Below are positions 26,087 through 35,783 of a stretch of DNA of 64,000 bases, one piece after another; position 1 is the stretch's first letter, and every line of letters starts with the position of its first letter. This DNA is from Natronolimnobius baerhuensis (GTDB lineage Archaea > Halobacteriota > Halobacteria > Halobacteriales > Natrialbaceae). The position numbers were made by a program, and so were the translations under genes. The stretch covers positions 124,001 through 188,000 of the forward strand of contig NZ_MWPH01000002.1 of the NCBI RefSeq assembly GCF_002177135.1. The letters run 5' to 3'. A model generated the notes under the pieces. It was not told where the DNA came from, did not search any database, and saw nothing but the letters and a program-made list of their open reading frames with translations.

Positions 26087-27027
26087 ATTTAGACGAACTA
26101 CGCTCGGTCCAGAGCAAGGAGCGCCAGAAAGACAGTCTCCAGAACTTGCGCCCCTCGTTCTATCAGGAGGTCGGCCAGTATATTTCCGATCTCGAGGACG
26201 AGCGAGATCAGGCCGCCGAGCGTGCGACGAACCCGTTTTCTTCGCCGGAAGTCAGTCACCTGACCGACGAAATCGAGACGGCCAAAGACGTCGTCGAAGC
26301 GATCTACGAGCGCCGCATGGGCAAACTCGTCAAACAGGCCAGTCTGGCAGCAGCTGGGATGGCGGCCGACGACGAGGGGCTGACGGCCGAGGAAGCCGAT
26401 CTCTTTGATGACCTCGTCGAGCGCATCGAATCGAACAAAACGCGCGTCCTCGACGTGCTCGAGGGTGTCGAGCCAGCGGTGGCCGACCCGGAACTCGACG
26501 ACGACGTACCACCAGCTTCACAGTCGGACACAGTCCCCGACAGCGGACTCGAGAACGCACCAGCGCGCACTCCCGGTGACGGTGACGCACCGCCAGTGCC
26601 ACCTCGAGAGCAAGAGTCATCGGATGGAGAGACACCGGAACCGCCGGTCGACACGCCCTCGGAGGAGTCCTCGAGTGGCGTCTCACCGGCTGATGTCATG
26701 GGTGGCGACTCCGGCACATCTCCGGGAGCCGAGACGGACACCGACGCTGGTGAGCCAGCGCCGCCAACGCCACCGACCGACGAGTCTGCTCCGGAACCGT
26801 CGCCACCGGCGAGCGAAGAGCCGCGAACGACTGACTCGAGTGGCGAATCGACATCCGAATCGGCACTTGAGCGCGTCACAGTCCGGATCACGCAGGATAT
26901 CGGCCCGATTCTCGGGATCGACGACCGAGAGTACACACTCTCGAGCGACGACATTGTCACGCTCCCCGAGCAAAACGCGACACCGCTGCTCGAGCAGGAT
27001 GCAGCCGAATCGCTCGAGGAGAACTGA
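26083..27027 (+). CDS. GINS complex subunit (Gins51-type)
   Basis: 314 aa. The helical A-domain (about 1-130: MNLDELRSVQSKERQKDSLQ... ) is followed by a long Pro/Ser/Thr/Glu-rich disordered linker of about 130 residues and a compact beta-type B-domain at the C-terminus (RVTVRITQDIGPILGIDDREYTL). GINS bridges MCM helicase and primase/polymerase at the fork. The overlap with priS is widespread in Archaea and supports the call. The linker is longer than in non-halophilic homologues. Confidence 0.88.
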   Translation: MNLDELRSVQSKERQKDSLQNLRPSFYQEVGQYISDLEDERDQAAERATNPFSSPEVSHLTDEIETAKDVVEAIYERRMGKLVKQASLAAAGMAADDEGLTAEEADLFDDLVERIESNKTRVLDVLEGVEPAVADPELDDDVPPASQSDTVPDSGLENAPARTPGDGDAPPVPPREQESSDGETPEPPVDTPSEESSSGVSPADVMGGDSGTSPGAETDTDAGEPAPPTPPTDESAPEPSPPASEEPRTTDSSGESTSESALERVTVRITQDIGPILGIDDREYTLSSDDIVTLPEQNATPLLEQDAAESLEEN

Positions 27028-27041
27028 CGACAACGCTCGCC

Positions 27042-27227
27042 TCAGCCGTTGCTGGAACGAGTCGTGAAGACGAGGCCGATGGCACTCACAAACAGCACAA
27101 TCCCCAGCAACAGGTGAAACCAGCCGTCGGGCAGAGACGCAGAGATGTCGAACAGGACGTCGAGAAACAGGATGACGGCAATTGAGGCGAATATCGTCGC
27201 CTCGAGCGTGCGTGAGTCGCGATCCAT
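27042..27227 (-). CDS. Small two-helix membrane protein
   Basis: 61 aa from the ATG at 27227. Two hydrophobic segments, EATIFASIAVILFLDVLFDI and HLLLGIVLFVSAIGLVF, end in a short polar tail (TTRSSNG). No family recognised. It is convergent with the GINS gene and divergent from the peroxiredoxin gene. Confidence 0.6.
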   Translation of the reverse strand: MDRDSRTLEATIFASIAVILFLDVLFDISASLPDGWFHLLLGIVLFVSAIGLVFTTRSSNG

Positions 27228-27317
27228 GGAAACAGTAGTGGAGTCGGTGCACATAGTGGTTCTGTTGAGTGAATGACAAACCGCAACGATTACGCGTCGT
27301 CTCGCGAAGAATGAGGC

Positions 27318-27779
27318 ATGCTCGAGATTGGCGCAGACGCACCCGAGTTCGAACTATCCAACCAGCACGGCGAGACGATTCGCCGGTCCGATTTTGACGG
27401 CCAGCGACTCGTCGTCTACTTCTATCCGCGGGCAAATACTGAGGGCTGTACCACCGAAGCCTGCGAGTTCGACGACACGCTGGCACAGTTCGACGCCCAC
27501 GACGTCGCTGTCGTCGGAATCAGTGATGATCCCGTCTCGGACCTCGAGTCGTTCGCAGACGAGTACGACCTGTCGTTCGATTTGCTGTCGGACGAGGACG
27601 GTACGGTTTCGGCGGCGTATGACTCCTACGGCGAAAAACAAATGTTCGGGAACACCTTCGATGGCGTCTTTCGTAACACCTACGTCGTCGATTCCGACGG
27701 CCAGATCGACGCCGTCTACGAGAACGTCTCCCCTGACGGTCATGCAGCGGCAGTTTTCGAGGACCTCGAGTCGAAATAA
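27318..27779 (+). CDS. bcp: Peroxiredoxin, BCP type
   Basis: 153 aa thiol peroxidase reducing hydrogen and alkyl peroxides. Peroxidatic Cys44 and a resolving Cys49 five residues later lie in ANTEGCTTEACEF, the 2-Cys BCP pattern; the fold is complete through NTYVVDSDGQI. Cytosolic, no signal. Single gene between a small membrane protein and an Lrp-type regulator. Confidence 0.93.
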   Translation: MLEIGADAPEFELSNQHGETIRRSDFDGQRLVVYFYPRANTEGCTTEACEFDDTLAQFDAHDVAVVGISDDPVSDLESFADEYDLSFDLLSDEDGTVSAAYDSYGEKQMFGNTFDGVFRNTYVVDSDGQIDAVYENVSPDGHAAAVFEDLESK

Positions 27780-27892
27780 GACTCCTCGAGACGGCCACAC
27801 AGCGAAGCGACACTGGCTCTGCGGCGCCCGTCAGTTACACGTCGCGAGAAACAGAGTGAAAGAGACATACCGCGCCACGGAATACCCGACAT

Positions 27893-28366
27893 ATGACAGT
27901 TGATCTCGACCGGACCGACAAGGCCATCCTCCACGTTTTGCAAGACGATGCCCGGAACGTGACGACTGAAGCGATTGGCGAGCGAGTCGGACTTGCCGCA
28001 AGCACCGTTGCGAATCGTCTCTCAGCACTCGAGGAACAGGGCGTAATCGAGGGCTATACACCCGTAATCGACTACGAAACGGCGGGCTACGAACAGCACA
28101 TGTTACTCGTCGGGACGATTCTCGAGGATGACCCCGAAGAACTCCTCGAGCGTGTCAGTACCGTCACCAACGTTATCTCTGTCACGCAACTGCTGGCCGA
28201 CGAAGACAATATCCACATCGAACTGATTACGAAAACGCAGGAACGTGCCGAGGACGTCGTCAGCGAATTGAACGAACTCGGGATAGAGATCTCAAAAACC
28301 GGTGTTGTCACCCACGAAACCGAGCAGCAGTTCAATCACCTCGGTGAAGAATTTACGGACGAGTAG
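27893..28366 (+). CDS. Lrp/AsnC-family transcription regulator
   Basis: 157 aa. The N-terminal helix-turn-helix (LDRTDKAILHVLQDDARNVTTEAIGERVGL... ) is followed by a C-terminal sensing domain (about 65-145) of the Lrp/AsnC ligand-binding kind, ending in an acidic helix. Effector and targets are unknown; the upstream peroxiredoxin and downstream HalOD1 gene are on the same strand but separated by 113-123 bases with their own AT-rich promoter regions. Confidence 0.88.
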   Translation: MTVDLDRTDKAILHVLQDDARNVTTEAIGERVGLAASTVANRLSALEEQGVIEGYTPVIDYETAGYEQHMLLVGTILEDDPEELLERVSTVTNVISVTQLLADEDNIHIELITKTQERAEDVVSELNELGIEISKTGVVTHETEQQFNHLGEEFTDE

Positions 28367-28489
28367 CCTCGAGTCGAATATATTACACTGTCTGTTGCGT
28401 TGAGACACGAACGACGCACACCGGAGCCAGTAACCAAATAATCTATTATATCCGACACATTTACACTGTAGTCGGCCATAGCGATATCG

Positions 28490-28759
28490 ATGGCAACACA
28501 GCGTCCGGTAACTGATGGTACTGAGTCAGTCGTCCACCGAATCATCGATGGTGTCGCTGCGGTTCAGGACACACAGCCACCGAATCTCACTCGTCCCCTG
28601 TACGAAAGCGTCGATCCAGATGCCCTCAAGCGACTTATCGGGCGCTCAACTGACGCCGACCTCGAGATCCAGTTCGAGTACCAGGACTGTCTCATCACGG
28701 TCGATGGTGACGAGTCAGTAACGGTGTCACCGCTGCAGAATCGCGAAAACGACGAATGA
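28490..28759 (+). CDS. HalOD1 output-domain protein
   Basis: 89 aa. The pattern SVVHRIIDGVAAVQDTQP..LYESVDPDALKRLI...EIQFEYQDCLITVDGDESVTV matches stand-alone HalOD1 domains, thought to be output modules of haloarchaeal signalling proteins. Two AT-rich elements upstream (28443-28453 and 28458-28467) could each serve as the TATA box. The nonamer TTACACTGT occurs twice in the upstream region (28383-28391 and 28461-28469). Confidence 0.8.
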   Translation: MATQRPVTDGTESVVHRIIDGVAAVQDTQPPNLTRPLYESVDPDALKRLIGRSTDADLEIQFEYQDCLITVDGDESVTVSPLQNRENDE

Positions 28760-28922
28760 GGACGTAACAGCGGTTTCTGGACGCTTTCTCCTCCTCAGAT
28801 ACAGACTGGTCCGTTCCAAAGTGAGTTAGCCGACGCAGACTCGAGACGGTGACCGAAAACCGGCCACCGTGGATTGGTGCGTTGGACGCGAATGTGATAT
28901 CGCGAGTACGCACCACAGCAGA

Positions 28923-31187
28923 TTACTGGAACGTTCGTCCGAGTTGGTCCTGCTGTTGTGGTTCGGCCGTATCGAACTCCGCTTCGATCTCTTCGTACTG
29001 CTCACGCGTTTCGGGGGTCACACTGGCGGTGACCTCCTCGAGTGCGTGCTCGAAGTGGTCCGTGCTGATGCGGACATTGCCAATCGTGTCGGTCATCTCC
29101 TCGGGATCAACCGAGTTGATGAACTCACGGCTGGCGGCCATCGACGCCTCACGACAGACCGCTTCGATGTCGGCACCGACGTAGCCTTCCGTCTCGCTGG
29201 CAAGCCACTCGAGGTCGACTGCATCGGCCAGGGGCTTGTCGCGGGTGTGGACCTCGAAGATGCGCTTGCGGCCCTCCTCGTCCGGCACAGGAACGTGGAC
29301 GTGGCGGTCCAGTCGGCCGGGGCGGAGCAAGGCGCTGTCGATCAGGTCGGGGCGGTTGGTCGTCGCGATGACGACGACATCCTCGAGTTCCTCGAGTCCG
29401 TCGAGTTCGGTCAGCAGCTGGGAGACGACCCGCTCGCCGACGCCGGAGTCGGTCTGTCCCTGGCCGCGTTCGCCCGCGATAGAGTCGATCTCGTCGAAGA
29501 AGATCACGGTCGGGGCGTTCGACCGCGCCTTCTCGAAGACCTCGCGGACACCCTTCTCGGACTCGCCGACGTACTTGTTCAGCAGTTCGGGCCCCTTGAT
29601 GGAGATGAAGTTCGACTCAGCTTCGTTCGCGACTGCTTTCGCGAGGAGCGTCTTCCCGGTTCCGGGTGGCCCGTACATGAGCACACCCTTTGCGGCCTGC
29701 ATGTCCATCTGCTGGAAGACCTCGGGGTAATCGAGTGGCCACTGGATCGTCTCGCGGAGGCGCTCTTTGGTATCTCCGAGACCGCCAACATCGTTCCAGG
29801 TGATATCGGGGACTTCGACGAAGACCTCGCGCATTGCCGAGGGCTGGATGCCCTTGAGAGCCTCTTTGAAGTCGCCCTCGGTCACGCGCAGCGTCTCGAG
29901 GACTTCCGCGTCGATCTCGTCTTCCTCGAGATCGAGGTCGGGACGAATCCGACGCAGTGCGTTCATCGCGCCCTCGCGGGCGAGGCTCTCGAGGTCAGCA
30001 CCGACGAAGCCATGGGTGTTCTCGGCGTAGCGCTCGAGGTCAATCGAGTCGGTCAGGGGCATCCCGCGGGTGTGGACCTGCAGGATTTCCTTGCGGCCGT
30101 CCTTGTCGGGGACGCCGATCTCGATTTCGCGGTCGAAGCGACCGCCACGGCGGAGTGCGGGGTCGATGTCGTCGACGCGGTTCGTCGCCGCGATGACGGT
30201 GACACGGCCCCGTTCCTCTAAGCCATCCATCAGCGAGAGCAGTTGGGCAACGACGCGTCGTTCGACGTCGCCACCTGCGTCCTCGCGTTTGGCGGCGATG
30301 GAGTCGAGTTCGTCGATGAAGATGATCGCGGGGGCGTTCTCCTCTGCGTCCTCGAAGACTTCCCGCAATTTCTCTTCTGACTCACCGTAGTACTTCGACA
30401 TGATCTCCGGGCCGGAGATGGTCTCGAAGTGGGCGTCGATTTCGTTGGCGACGGCTTTCGCCATCAGCGTCTTTCCGGTACCCGGTGGGCCGTGCAGCAG
30501 GACGCCTTTTGGCGGTTCAATCCCCAACTGCTGGAACAGTTCGGGGTGGCGCATCGGCAACTCGATCATCTCGCGAACCTGATCGAGTTCGTTGTCCAAG
30601 CCCCCAATATCTTCGTACGTCACATCCGGGACGCCCTCGGGCGACGTGCCAGCGCCGCCGGAACTGACCTGTTCGGCTGGCGTCTCCGAAATATCGATGT
30701 TCGTCGAATCGGTGATAACGACGGTCCCACTTGGCGAGGTGCTCGCTATCTTCAGCGGCACAGATTGGCCGGAACTCGCCATCGGTCCAAACGAAAGCGA
30801 GAACGGCACCGTTTGGCCCTCGGTGACGGCCTGTCCGCTCAGCTTATCGCGAACGAGCGGGCCGATATCGCCCCGAATTCGGAGATTCTGTGGCAATGCG
30901 ACAGTGACCGACTTTGCAGGGTTGACGTCCGCGGGCTCGATGTCGACACGGTCGTCGATCCCGACGTCGGCTTCCTGTCGCAGTCGTCCATCGATTCGGA
31001 CGATCCCGCGACCCTCGTCTTCGGGGTAGCCCGGCCAGACTCGCGCAACGGCCTGGCTCTCGCCACCGCCGCTGATGACGATATAGTCCCCGTTCTCGAG
31101 ATCGAGTTCCCGCATAGAGACGCGGTCGATTGCGGCCAGTCCGCGGCCAGCGTCTTTCTGTTTCAGTGGTTTGACGGTGAGTTTCAT
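28923..31187 (-). CDS. cdc48: Cdc48/VAT AAA+ unfoldase
   Basis: 754 aa hexameric ATPase that unfolds substrates for the proteasome. The N-terminal double-psi barrel and second subdomain (1-180) are followed by D1 with Walker A GPPGTGKT at 233-240 and Walker [12 protein letters not shown], and D2 with Walker A at 506-513 and [11 protein letters not shown]. Arginine fingers and both linkers are intact. The start codon overlaps the stop of the small Hsp20-like gene upstream by four bases, so the two are co-translated. Haloarchaea usually have more than one Cdc48 paralogue. Confidence 0.95.
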   Translation of the reverse strand: MKLTVKPLKQKDAGRGLAAIDRVSMRELDLENGDYIVISGGGESQAVARVWPGYPEDEGRGIVRIDGRLRQEADVGIDDRVDIEPADVNPAKSVTVALPQNLRIRGDIGPLVRDKLSGQAVTEGQTVPFSLSFGPMASSGQSVPLKIASTSPSGTVVITDSTNIDISETPAEQVSSGGAGTSPEGVPDVTYEDIGGLDNELDQVREMIELPMRHPELFQQLGIEPPKGVLLHGPPGTGKTLMAKAVANEIDAHFETISGPEIMSKYYGESEEKLREVFEDAEENAPAIIFIDELDSIAAKREDAGGDVERRVVAQLLSLMDGLEERGRVTVIAATNRVDDIDPALRRGGRFDREIEIGVPDKDGRKEILQVHTRGMPLTDSIDLERYAENTHGFVGADLESLAREGAMNALRRIRPDLDLEEDEIDAEVLETLRVTEGDFKEALKGIQPSAMREVFVEVPDITWNDVGGLGDTKERLRETIQWPLDYPEVFQQMDMQAAKGVLMYGPPGTGKTLLAKAVANEAESNFISIKGPELLNKYVGESEKGVREVFEKARSNAPTVIFFDEIDSIAGERGQGQTDSGVGERVVSQLLTELDGLEELEDVVVIATTNRPDLIDSALLRPGRLDRHVHVPVPDEEGRKRIFEVHTRDKPLADAVDLEWLASETEGYVGADIEAVCREASMAASREFINSVDPEEMTDTIGNVRISTDHFEHALEEVTASVTPETREQYEEIEAEFDTAEPQQQDQLGRTFQ

Positions 31188-31432
31188 AGATCGTCCTCCA
31201 GTTCGATAGTGAGGACCCCGTTTTTGATAAACGTGTGCGCGTCGCTTGCACCGTCGGGGAGATCGAACTCGTACTGTTCGTCGTCAGCGATAACGATAAC
31301 GGTGCCATCGGCTACATCGGCCGAGGCATCCACAGCCTCCGTTCCGAAATCGACCGCCAGTACCGTCGCGTCGTCGTACTCGTAGCGCCGGGCAACCTGC
31401 CCGCCGTCCGAAGTGAATTGCTCGAGAGTCAT
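31184..31432 (-). CDS. Small Hsp20/CS-like partner upstream of cdc48
   Basis: 82 aa. An all-beta pattern ends in [13 protein letters not shown], which resembles the last strand and GVL motif of Hsp20/alpha-crystallin and CS domains; the rest is shorter than a full Hsp20. ATGA overlap with cdc48 suggests a cofactor or holdase feeding substrates to the unfoldase (inference). A TATA box lies at 31463-31472 with a short leader. It could also be a haloarchaea-specific small family of unrelated fold. Confidence 0.65.
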   Translation of the reverse strand: MTLEQFTSDGGQVARRYEYDDATVLAVDFGTEAVDASADVADGTVIVIADDEQYEFDLPDGASDAHTFIKNGVLTIELEDDL

Positions 31433-31462
31433 GGTTCAACTAACTCAAGGTAATCTATGCTA

Positions 31463-31472
31463 CTATAAAAAC
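31463..31472 (-). promoter_or_regulatory. TATA region of the hsp20-like/cdc48 operon
   Basis: Minus-strand TTTTTATAGT about 33 bases before the operon's first start codon; the 30 bases around it are AT-rich compared with the GC-rich neighbourhood. Confidence 0.45.
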
Positions 31473-31632
31473 ATTTCGCCAGTGAATCGCATGACGTGAG
31501 TGGGGTACCGTAGAAACCCGCTGTTTGCGGTTCACAGCACGTACCGGTGGAAAGCGAGCGACTGTGCTGGCCGATGGCCAGAGACTGCAACCAAGACGGT
31601 GGCTTTTCACCCCGCGCGCACCACGTCCGCGT

Positions 31633-32484
31633 ATGCTCGAGGCCGACACGCCAGTCCTGGACAATCACCTGCATCTCGACCCCGACAACCACCGCGGCAT
31701 CGACGCCGTCGAGGACTTCGCCCATCTTGGCGGCACCCACCTGCTCGTCGTCAACAAACCCTCCTGGCACCTCGACTGTGAAGTTGACTCCGGCGAGGAC
31801 TTTCGCCCCGTCTTCGAACGTACCCTCGAGATCGTCGCCGAGGCGTCGGACGCACTCGAGGGGCGCGCCTGGCCCGTCCTCGGCGTCCATCCCGGACTGA
31901 TCTCGCGACTGGTCGACGAACGCGGCTACAGTCCGGACGAAGCCCGCGAGATCATGCAGGGTGGACTCGATCTCGCCGCGGAGTACGTCGCCGACGGCGA
32001 CGCGCTGGCGTTGAAATCCGGTCGGCCACACTACGAGGTCTCTGACGCGGTCTGGGACGCCTCAAACGCCGTCATGCGCCATACCTTCGAGCACGGCGGC
32101 GACCTCGAGTGTGCCGTTCAACTCCATACGGAAGCCAGCGAAGACCTCACCGAGGTCGCCGACTGGGCCGAAGACGCTGGCATGGCGCGCCACCAAGTCG
32201 TCAAACACTACGCCGAAGGCCGACTCGAGGGCCCCACACCGAGCGTCATGAGCGAGAAAGACCGCCTCGAGCGCGCGGCCGAGCGCGGCGAGCCATTCCT
32301 GATGGAAACCGACTACGTCGACGACCCCGGCCGACCGGGTGCCGTTCTCGGGCCAAAGACCGTCCCGCGGCGCGTCCGCTGGCTGCTCGAGGCAGGATAC
32401 GACGACGCCGTCCGAAACGCCCACGTCGAAACGCCCAAGCGCGTATACGGTATCGACACCAAGGCAACACTCGAGCGCCCGTAA
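31633..32484 (+). CDS. TatD-related metal-dependent hydrolase
   Basis: 283 aa TIM-barrel. Metal ligands include LDNHLHLDP (HxH, residues about 11-13), the central GVHPG, a later histidine in QLHTEA and KHYA, and the last Asp in METDYVDDP. The arrangement fits TatD-like nucleases/amidohydrolases found throughout Archaea, with unknown substrate. The ATG at 31633 (MLEADTPVLDNH) is chosen; the long upstream open frame is not homologous. Confidence 0.82.
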   Translation: MLEADTPVLDNHLHLDPDNHRGIDAVEDFAHLGGTHLLVVNKPSWHLDCEVDSGEDFRPVFERTLEIVAEASDALEGRAWPVLGVHPGLISRLVDERGYSPDEAREIMQGGLDLAAEYVADGDALALKSGRPHYEVSDAVWDASNAVMRHTFEHGGDLECAVQLHTEASEDLTEVADWAEDAGMARHQVVKHYAEGRLEGPTPSVMSEKDRLERAAERGEPFLMETDYVDDPGRPGAVLGPKTVPRRVRWLLEAGYDDAVRNAHVETPKRVYGIDTKATLERP

Positions 32485-32641
32485 GCGGCCCCATCGAAAC
32501 GAATCACGATGGAAATTCGGTGCCTCGAGGGTCGAGACGGACACTCAGGCCGTCCACTCGAGTTCGATCACTGTTCGCGACTGTCTGTCGAGGCGGCTAG
32601 TGTAGAGAAAGGCATTTCAAGCGGCCGGTGTAGGTGTCTGT

Positions 32642-33223
32642 ATGAGCAATCCCCCGACCGAGTTCTACTCGGAGGAACGCTGGCAGAACTGGATCGGCCG
32701 CATCAAAGACGAAGAGATCGATCCAGAAGACGAGTCATCGGCGCGGCTCCTGCTGAACCTACAAGACGATACCGCGATTGCAATCGCCAAGATCGTCGCC
32801 GCCTACGACGATGGGGACATCGACCAGGAGGACGCACTCGCCGAGATCGAAGATGTCCGTGAGATCGTTCTCAGCGAAGTCGATATCGAAGACGAAGAGA
32901 AACTGATCCTCGTCGACGGCGTTCAGACCAGCCTCGTCTGTGTCTTCTTCGCCGCAGAAGAGTTCATCGCCAACGGTCCCGCCGAAGAGGGCAGCGTCGG
33001 TGACTACCTCGGCGCTGCCGCAGACGCCGAAGCCGAAGAAGATCTCGATGCTGCACTCGGCTACGCCGCCCAGGCTGGCACACTCATTGTCGACGGCGAA
33101 AAACTCGATATGCAGGTCGCCGAAGACCTCGAGTACGGCCTGGTCACTGAGTGGATCAATGGTCTCGACAGCCTCCAGAGCGCAATGAGCGATCCGGAAG
33201 TTGTCGAAGAAGACGACGAGTAA
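32642..33223 (+). CDS. DUF2150 family protein
   Basis: 193 aa, highly acidic, soluble and mostly helical (for example DDTAIAIAKIVAAYDDGDIDQEDALAEIEDV). The N-terminus FYSEERWQNWIGRI and general plan match the archaeal DUF2150 group. No function is known. It ends 112 bases before the AT-rich surface-protein island and is followed by a T-rich stretch (CTGTTTTTC) that may be its terminator. Confidence 0.75.
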   Translation: MSNPPTEFYSEERWQNWIGRIKDEEIDPEDESSARLLLNLQDDTAIAIAKIVAAYDDGDIDQEDALAEIEDVREIVLSEVDIEDEEKLILVDGVQTSLVCVFFAAEEFIANGPAEEGSVGDYLGAAADAEAEEDLDAALGYAAQAGTLIVDGEKLDMQVAEDLEYGLVTEWINGLDSLQSAMSDPEVVEEDDE

Positions 33224-33303
33224 CGCCCGCAGTATCGTATCGGACCTACGACTGTTTTTCAATTCATTGTCTTCGAAGGCGAACATATCCATATGCCGAC
33301 AGA

Positions 33304-33313
33304 CATATACGTG
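33304..33313 (+). promoter_or_regulatory. Probable TATA box of the surface-protein gene
   Basis: ACATATACGT centred about 28 bases before the ATG at 33336, at the boundary where base composition shifts to AT-rich. Confidence 0.4.
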
Positions 33314-33335
33314 ATGACGACTATCCTGTTTTAGA

Positions 33336-35567
33336 ATGCGTCGTGGGGACGACCGGGCCGTTACGGTCCAGATTGGGGCAGTGTTACTGCTTGCTATCCT
33401 TTTTTCTGCGCTCGCGTTGTATCAGATTAATGTTGTCCCCGAGCAGAATGCTGAGGTCGAGTTCAATCATAACCACGAAGTTCACAACGAAATGCAAGAA
33501 CTTCGGAATGGGATTCTCAATACCGGAACCGGAGCCGAATCTCACTCGAGTTCGGTAACACTAGGAACGCAGTATCCGACTCGAACAGTCGCAGTAAATC
33601 CCCCAAATCCACAGGGGACGCTCGAGACAACTGGGGAGGACAACATCGAAATCGATGCTTCAGTCACGGGTGACTACGTGGTTGATGACGGGGACAATGA
33701 TGAGGTGCCGATCGACGTCGAATCAGAGATTTTTGATGATGGTATTACAACCACTGGACTGGTGTACGAACCCGATTATAACGAATATAGGAATGCCCCA
33801 ACAACCCGTATTGAACACGGGTTCGCTTTCAATGATTTCGGTGGTAATAGTGTTGACCTTACGTCTCAACCCGTTGTTGACGGCACCGACCTGACAATCA
33901 TACAGGTCGACGGTGATCTATCCGAAACCTCAAGCAGTGCCGTCAGCATGGATGTGCGACTCAAGAGTGGGCCGACTGATCCGATAACAATTGTCCCGGA
34001 CAATGATGATGAGGAGATCAAGATTCCGACGCAAACACCGGATGCGTGGAACAACAATATCGACGAGTCGAACGTGACGATTGATGAAGACTCGGACGCC
34101 GAGGGGACTGTGAGCATCGAACTCGAGGCAGACGAGGAGTACGAACTCCGGATAGCGTGTGTTGTCGTTGGCGACGGCACCGGTGACGGTTGTGGAGATT
34201 TCGATATTACCGAAGAGACGAGTGACTCTCAGATGGAAGGGGACGCAAGCAGACTCTCTGGTCCCGAAGTAACTGCTCTCACGATTAATCCTGACACGAT
34301 AACTAAAGGCGAGGAAGAATCCGTTGAGGTGAATGCCATGTTCAACAATACGGAGTTTACTCAAACAGGTAATACTGAAGGCGAACGTGGCGGCGTACCG
34401 ATCATTGACACTAACTGGACCATTACAGAGGAAAATGGTGAGGTAGTAGATGAAGGGGTGCTCCAACTTGAAGAGCCTGATTATCAGCCAGAAGACCTCG
34501 TCGATTTGAAACTTATTCAAAATGGGACTGACAATATTAATGTTGGGGACTTGGAATCCGGCGACTACGAGTTGGAGGTAAAATCGATGGATGCTCGAGG
34601 GGTCTGGACAAGTGAAGACGAAAGTAAGACAGCACCGTTGACCATCGAAGAATCCGACGAAAACGGAGAAGAACAGAACGCCCCAACCATTAATCAGTTT
34701 GATGTTACTGATGAAACGGAACAACGGGGTAATAGCCCGAACTTTGACGTCGAGTATCAGGTTGAGTGGACTGTTTCAGATCCTGACGGCAACCTAGACC
34801 AAGTTGATATTCGATTGTATGATCAGGATGGTATTACTGTCGATTCCGAAGTGATCAGTGAACCTAACAGCGATTCTGAGACAGGTATAACTAGTTTAGA
34901 AGATGACTGTAGTACAAATGAGGGAACATGTTCCGGCTACCAAATCGAGATTGAAGCGACCGACTCAACCGGCCTAAGAGCCATTTCGTCGATAACTGAC
35001 GATGCCAACGGAGAGGGATCGTTTGACGTCAGCGATGGAAATACTGGTCAGGTTTCGTATGTGACTAGCTATAATGATGGGAGTGGTTCAGGTGACTCCT
35101 ACTATGACGAAACGATTCCTCCTGGTTCCTCTGCACGGGGAATGGTGTCGGACTTCGAAGACATGACTCAACCAGAGCGAGAGGACCCGTGGAATGAATT
35201 TGCTATCCTCGAGACAGAGAGCATACCCAATACACAAAATCATGACATGGAGATTGGAATGAGAACAGAAGGAGTATCGACAACGGCTGATGAGTACCTC
35301 ATTCAAATGGAATACAGTTTCTATGAACCTGATGATTCGGATGATGGGGATATTGACATTGTTGTCGTTAACGAAGATGGCTCCGAACTCCAGCGAGAGT
35401 CCGCAGACGCAGATATTTCAAGACCTGACACGGAACAGCTTGCGTTTGAGTTGAACAGTGCTGCGAGGGAAGAAGTTCAAGACACAGGAGAGTTGAACGT
35501 AGTCTACGAACGGGAACCCGGCAACTATCAACAGGTCCTCATATATTACCAGCGTACAATAAACTAA
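33336..35567 (+). CDS. Pilin-like N-terminus, large secreted surface protein
   Basis: 743 aa. The start MRRGDDRAVTVQIGAVLLLAILFSALALYQ has the charged tip and single long helix of archaeal type IV pilin-like (class III) signal peptides. The rest is extracellular, Asp/Glu/Thr/Asn-rich, with Ig-like beta segments (for example FDVEYQVEWTVSDPDGNLDQVDIRLYD), two Cys pairs and several N-glycosylation sequons (NVT, NWT, NGT). Its GC content drops to about 37-45% in places, far below the neighbours, and codon use differs, suggesting transfer or relaxed selection. Function unknown; a cell-surface or pilus-associated role is likely. Confidence 0.75.
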   Translation: MRRGDDRAVTVQIGAVLLLAILFSALALYQINVVPEQNAEVEFNHNHEVHNEMQELRNGILNTGTGAESHSSSVTLGTQYPTRTVAVNPPNPQGTLETTGEDNIEIDASVTGDYVVDDGDNDEVPIDVESEIFDDGITTTGLVYEPDYNEYRNAPTTRIEHGFAFNDFGGNSVDLTSQPVVDGTDLTIIQVDGDLSETSSSAVSMDVRLKSGPTDPITIVPDNDDEEIKIPTQTPDAWNNNIDESNVTIDEDSDAEGTVSIELEADEEYELRIACVVVGDGTGDGCGDFDITEETSDSQMEGDASRLSGPEVTALTINPDTITKGEEESVEVNAMFNNTEFTQTGNTEGERGGVPIIDTNWTITEENGEVVDEGVLQLEEPDYQPEDLVDLKLIQNGTDNINVGDLESGDYELEVKSMDARGVWTSEDESKTAPLTIEESDENGEEQNAPTINQFDVTDETEQRGNSPNFDVEYQVEWTVSDPDGNLDQVDIRLYDQDGITVDSEVISEPNSDSETGITSLEDDCSTNEGTCSGYQIEIEATDSTGLRAISSITDDANGEGSFDVSDGNTGQVSYVTSYNDGSGSGDSYYDETIPPGSSARGMVSDFEDMTQPEREDPWNEFAILETESIPNTQNHDMEIGMRTEGVSTTADEYLIQMEYSFYEPDDSDDGDIDIVVVNEDGSELQRESADADISRPDTEQLAFELNSAAREEVQDTGELNVVYEREPGNYQQVLIYYQRTIN

Positions 35568-35660
35568 GCAGGAACACCTTTGTTTATGATTTGTCTCTGC
35601 TGATCTCGACAGTCGAGTCAAACCGACACAACCCACTGGTTTCACCTATTTATTTGGGTT

Positions 35661-35676
35661 TTCGACATGTGTCGAA
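35661..35676. promoter_or_regulatory. Inverted repeat upstream of HMG-CoA synthase
   Basis: TTCGACA and TGTCGAA flank a two-base centre in the AT-rich spacer (35568-35783), with T-rich then A-rich flanks that extend the pairing. It could be the terminator of the surface-protein gene or an operator for the synthase. Confidence 0.4.
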
Positions 35677-35783
35677 GAAAAACCATAAGTGAAATTCTGA
35701 TCTATCTCTGGTTTTGATCTTGTTCAACAATCGTCGAAACCACGAACGACACTACCATATGGCTTCCCCACTATTGGGTTGGT

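Noticed and set aside
24911..27027. Replication origin next to priS-GINS
   Set aside because: No Orc1/Cdc6 gene, no origin-recognition-box repeats and no AT-rich unwinding region here.
28869..30221. Long plus-strand frame opposite cdc48 (450 codons)
   Set aside because: It mirrors a strongly conserved gene. GC-rich halophile genes with biased third positions leave long open frames on the opposite strand.
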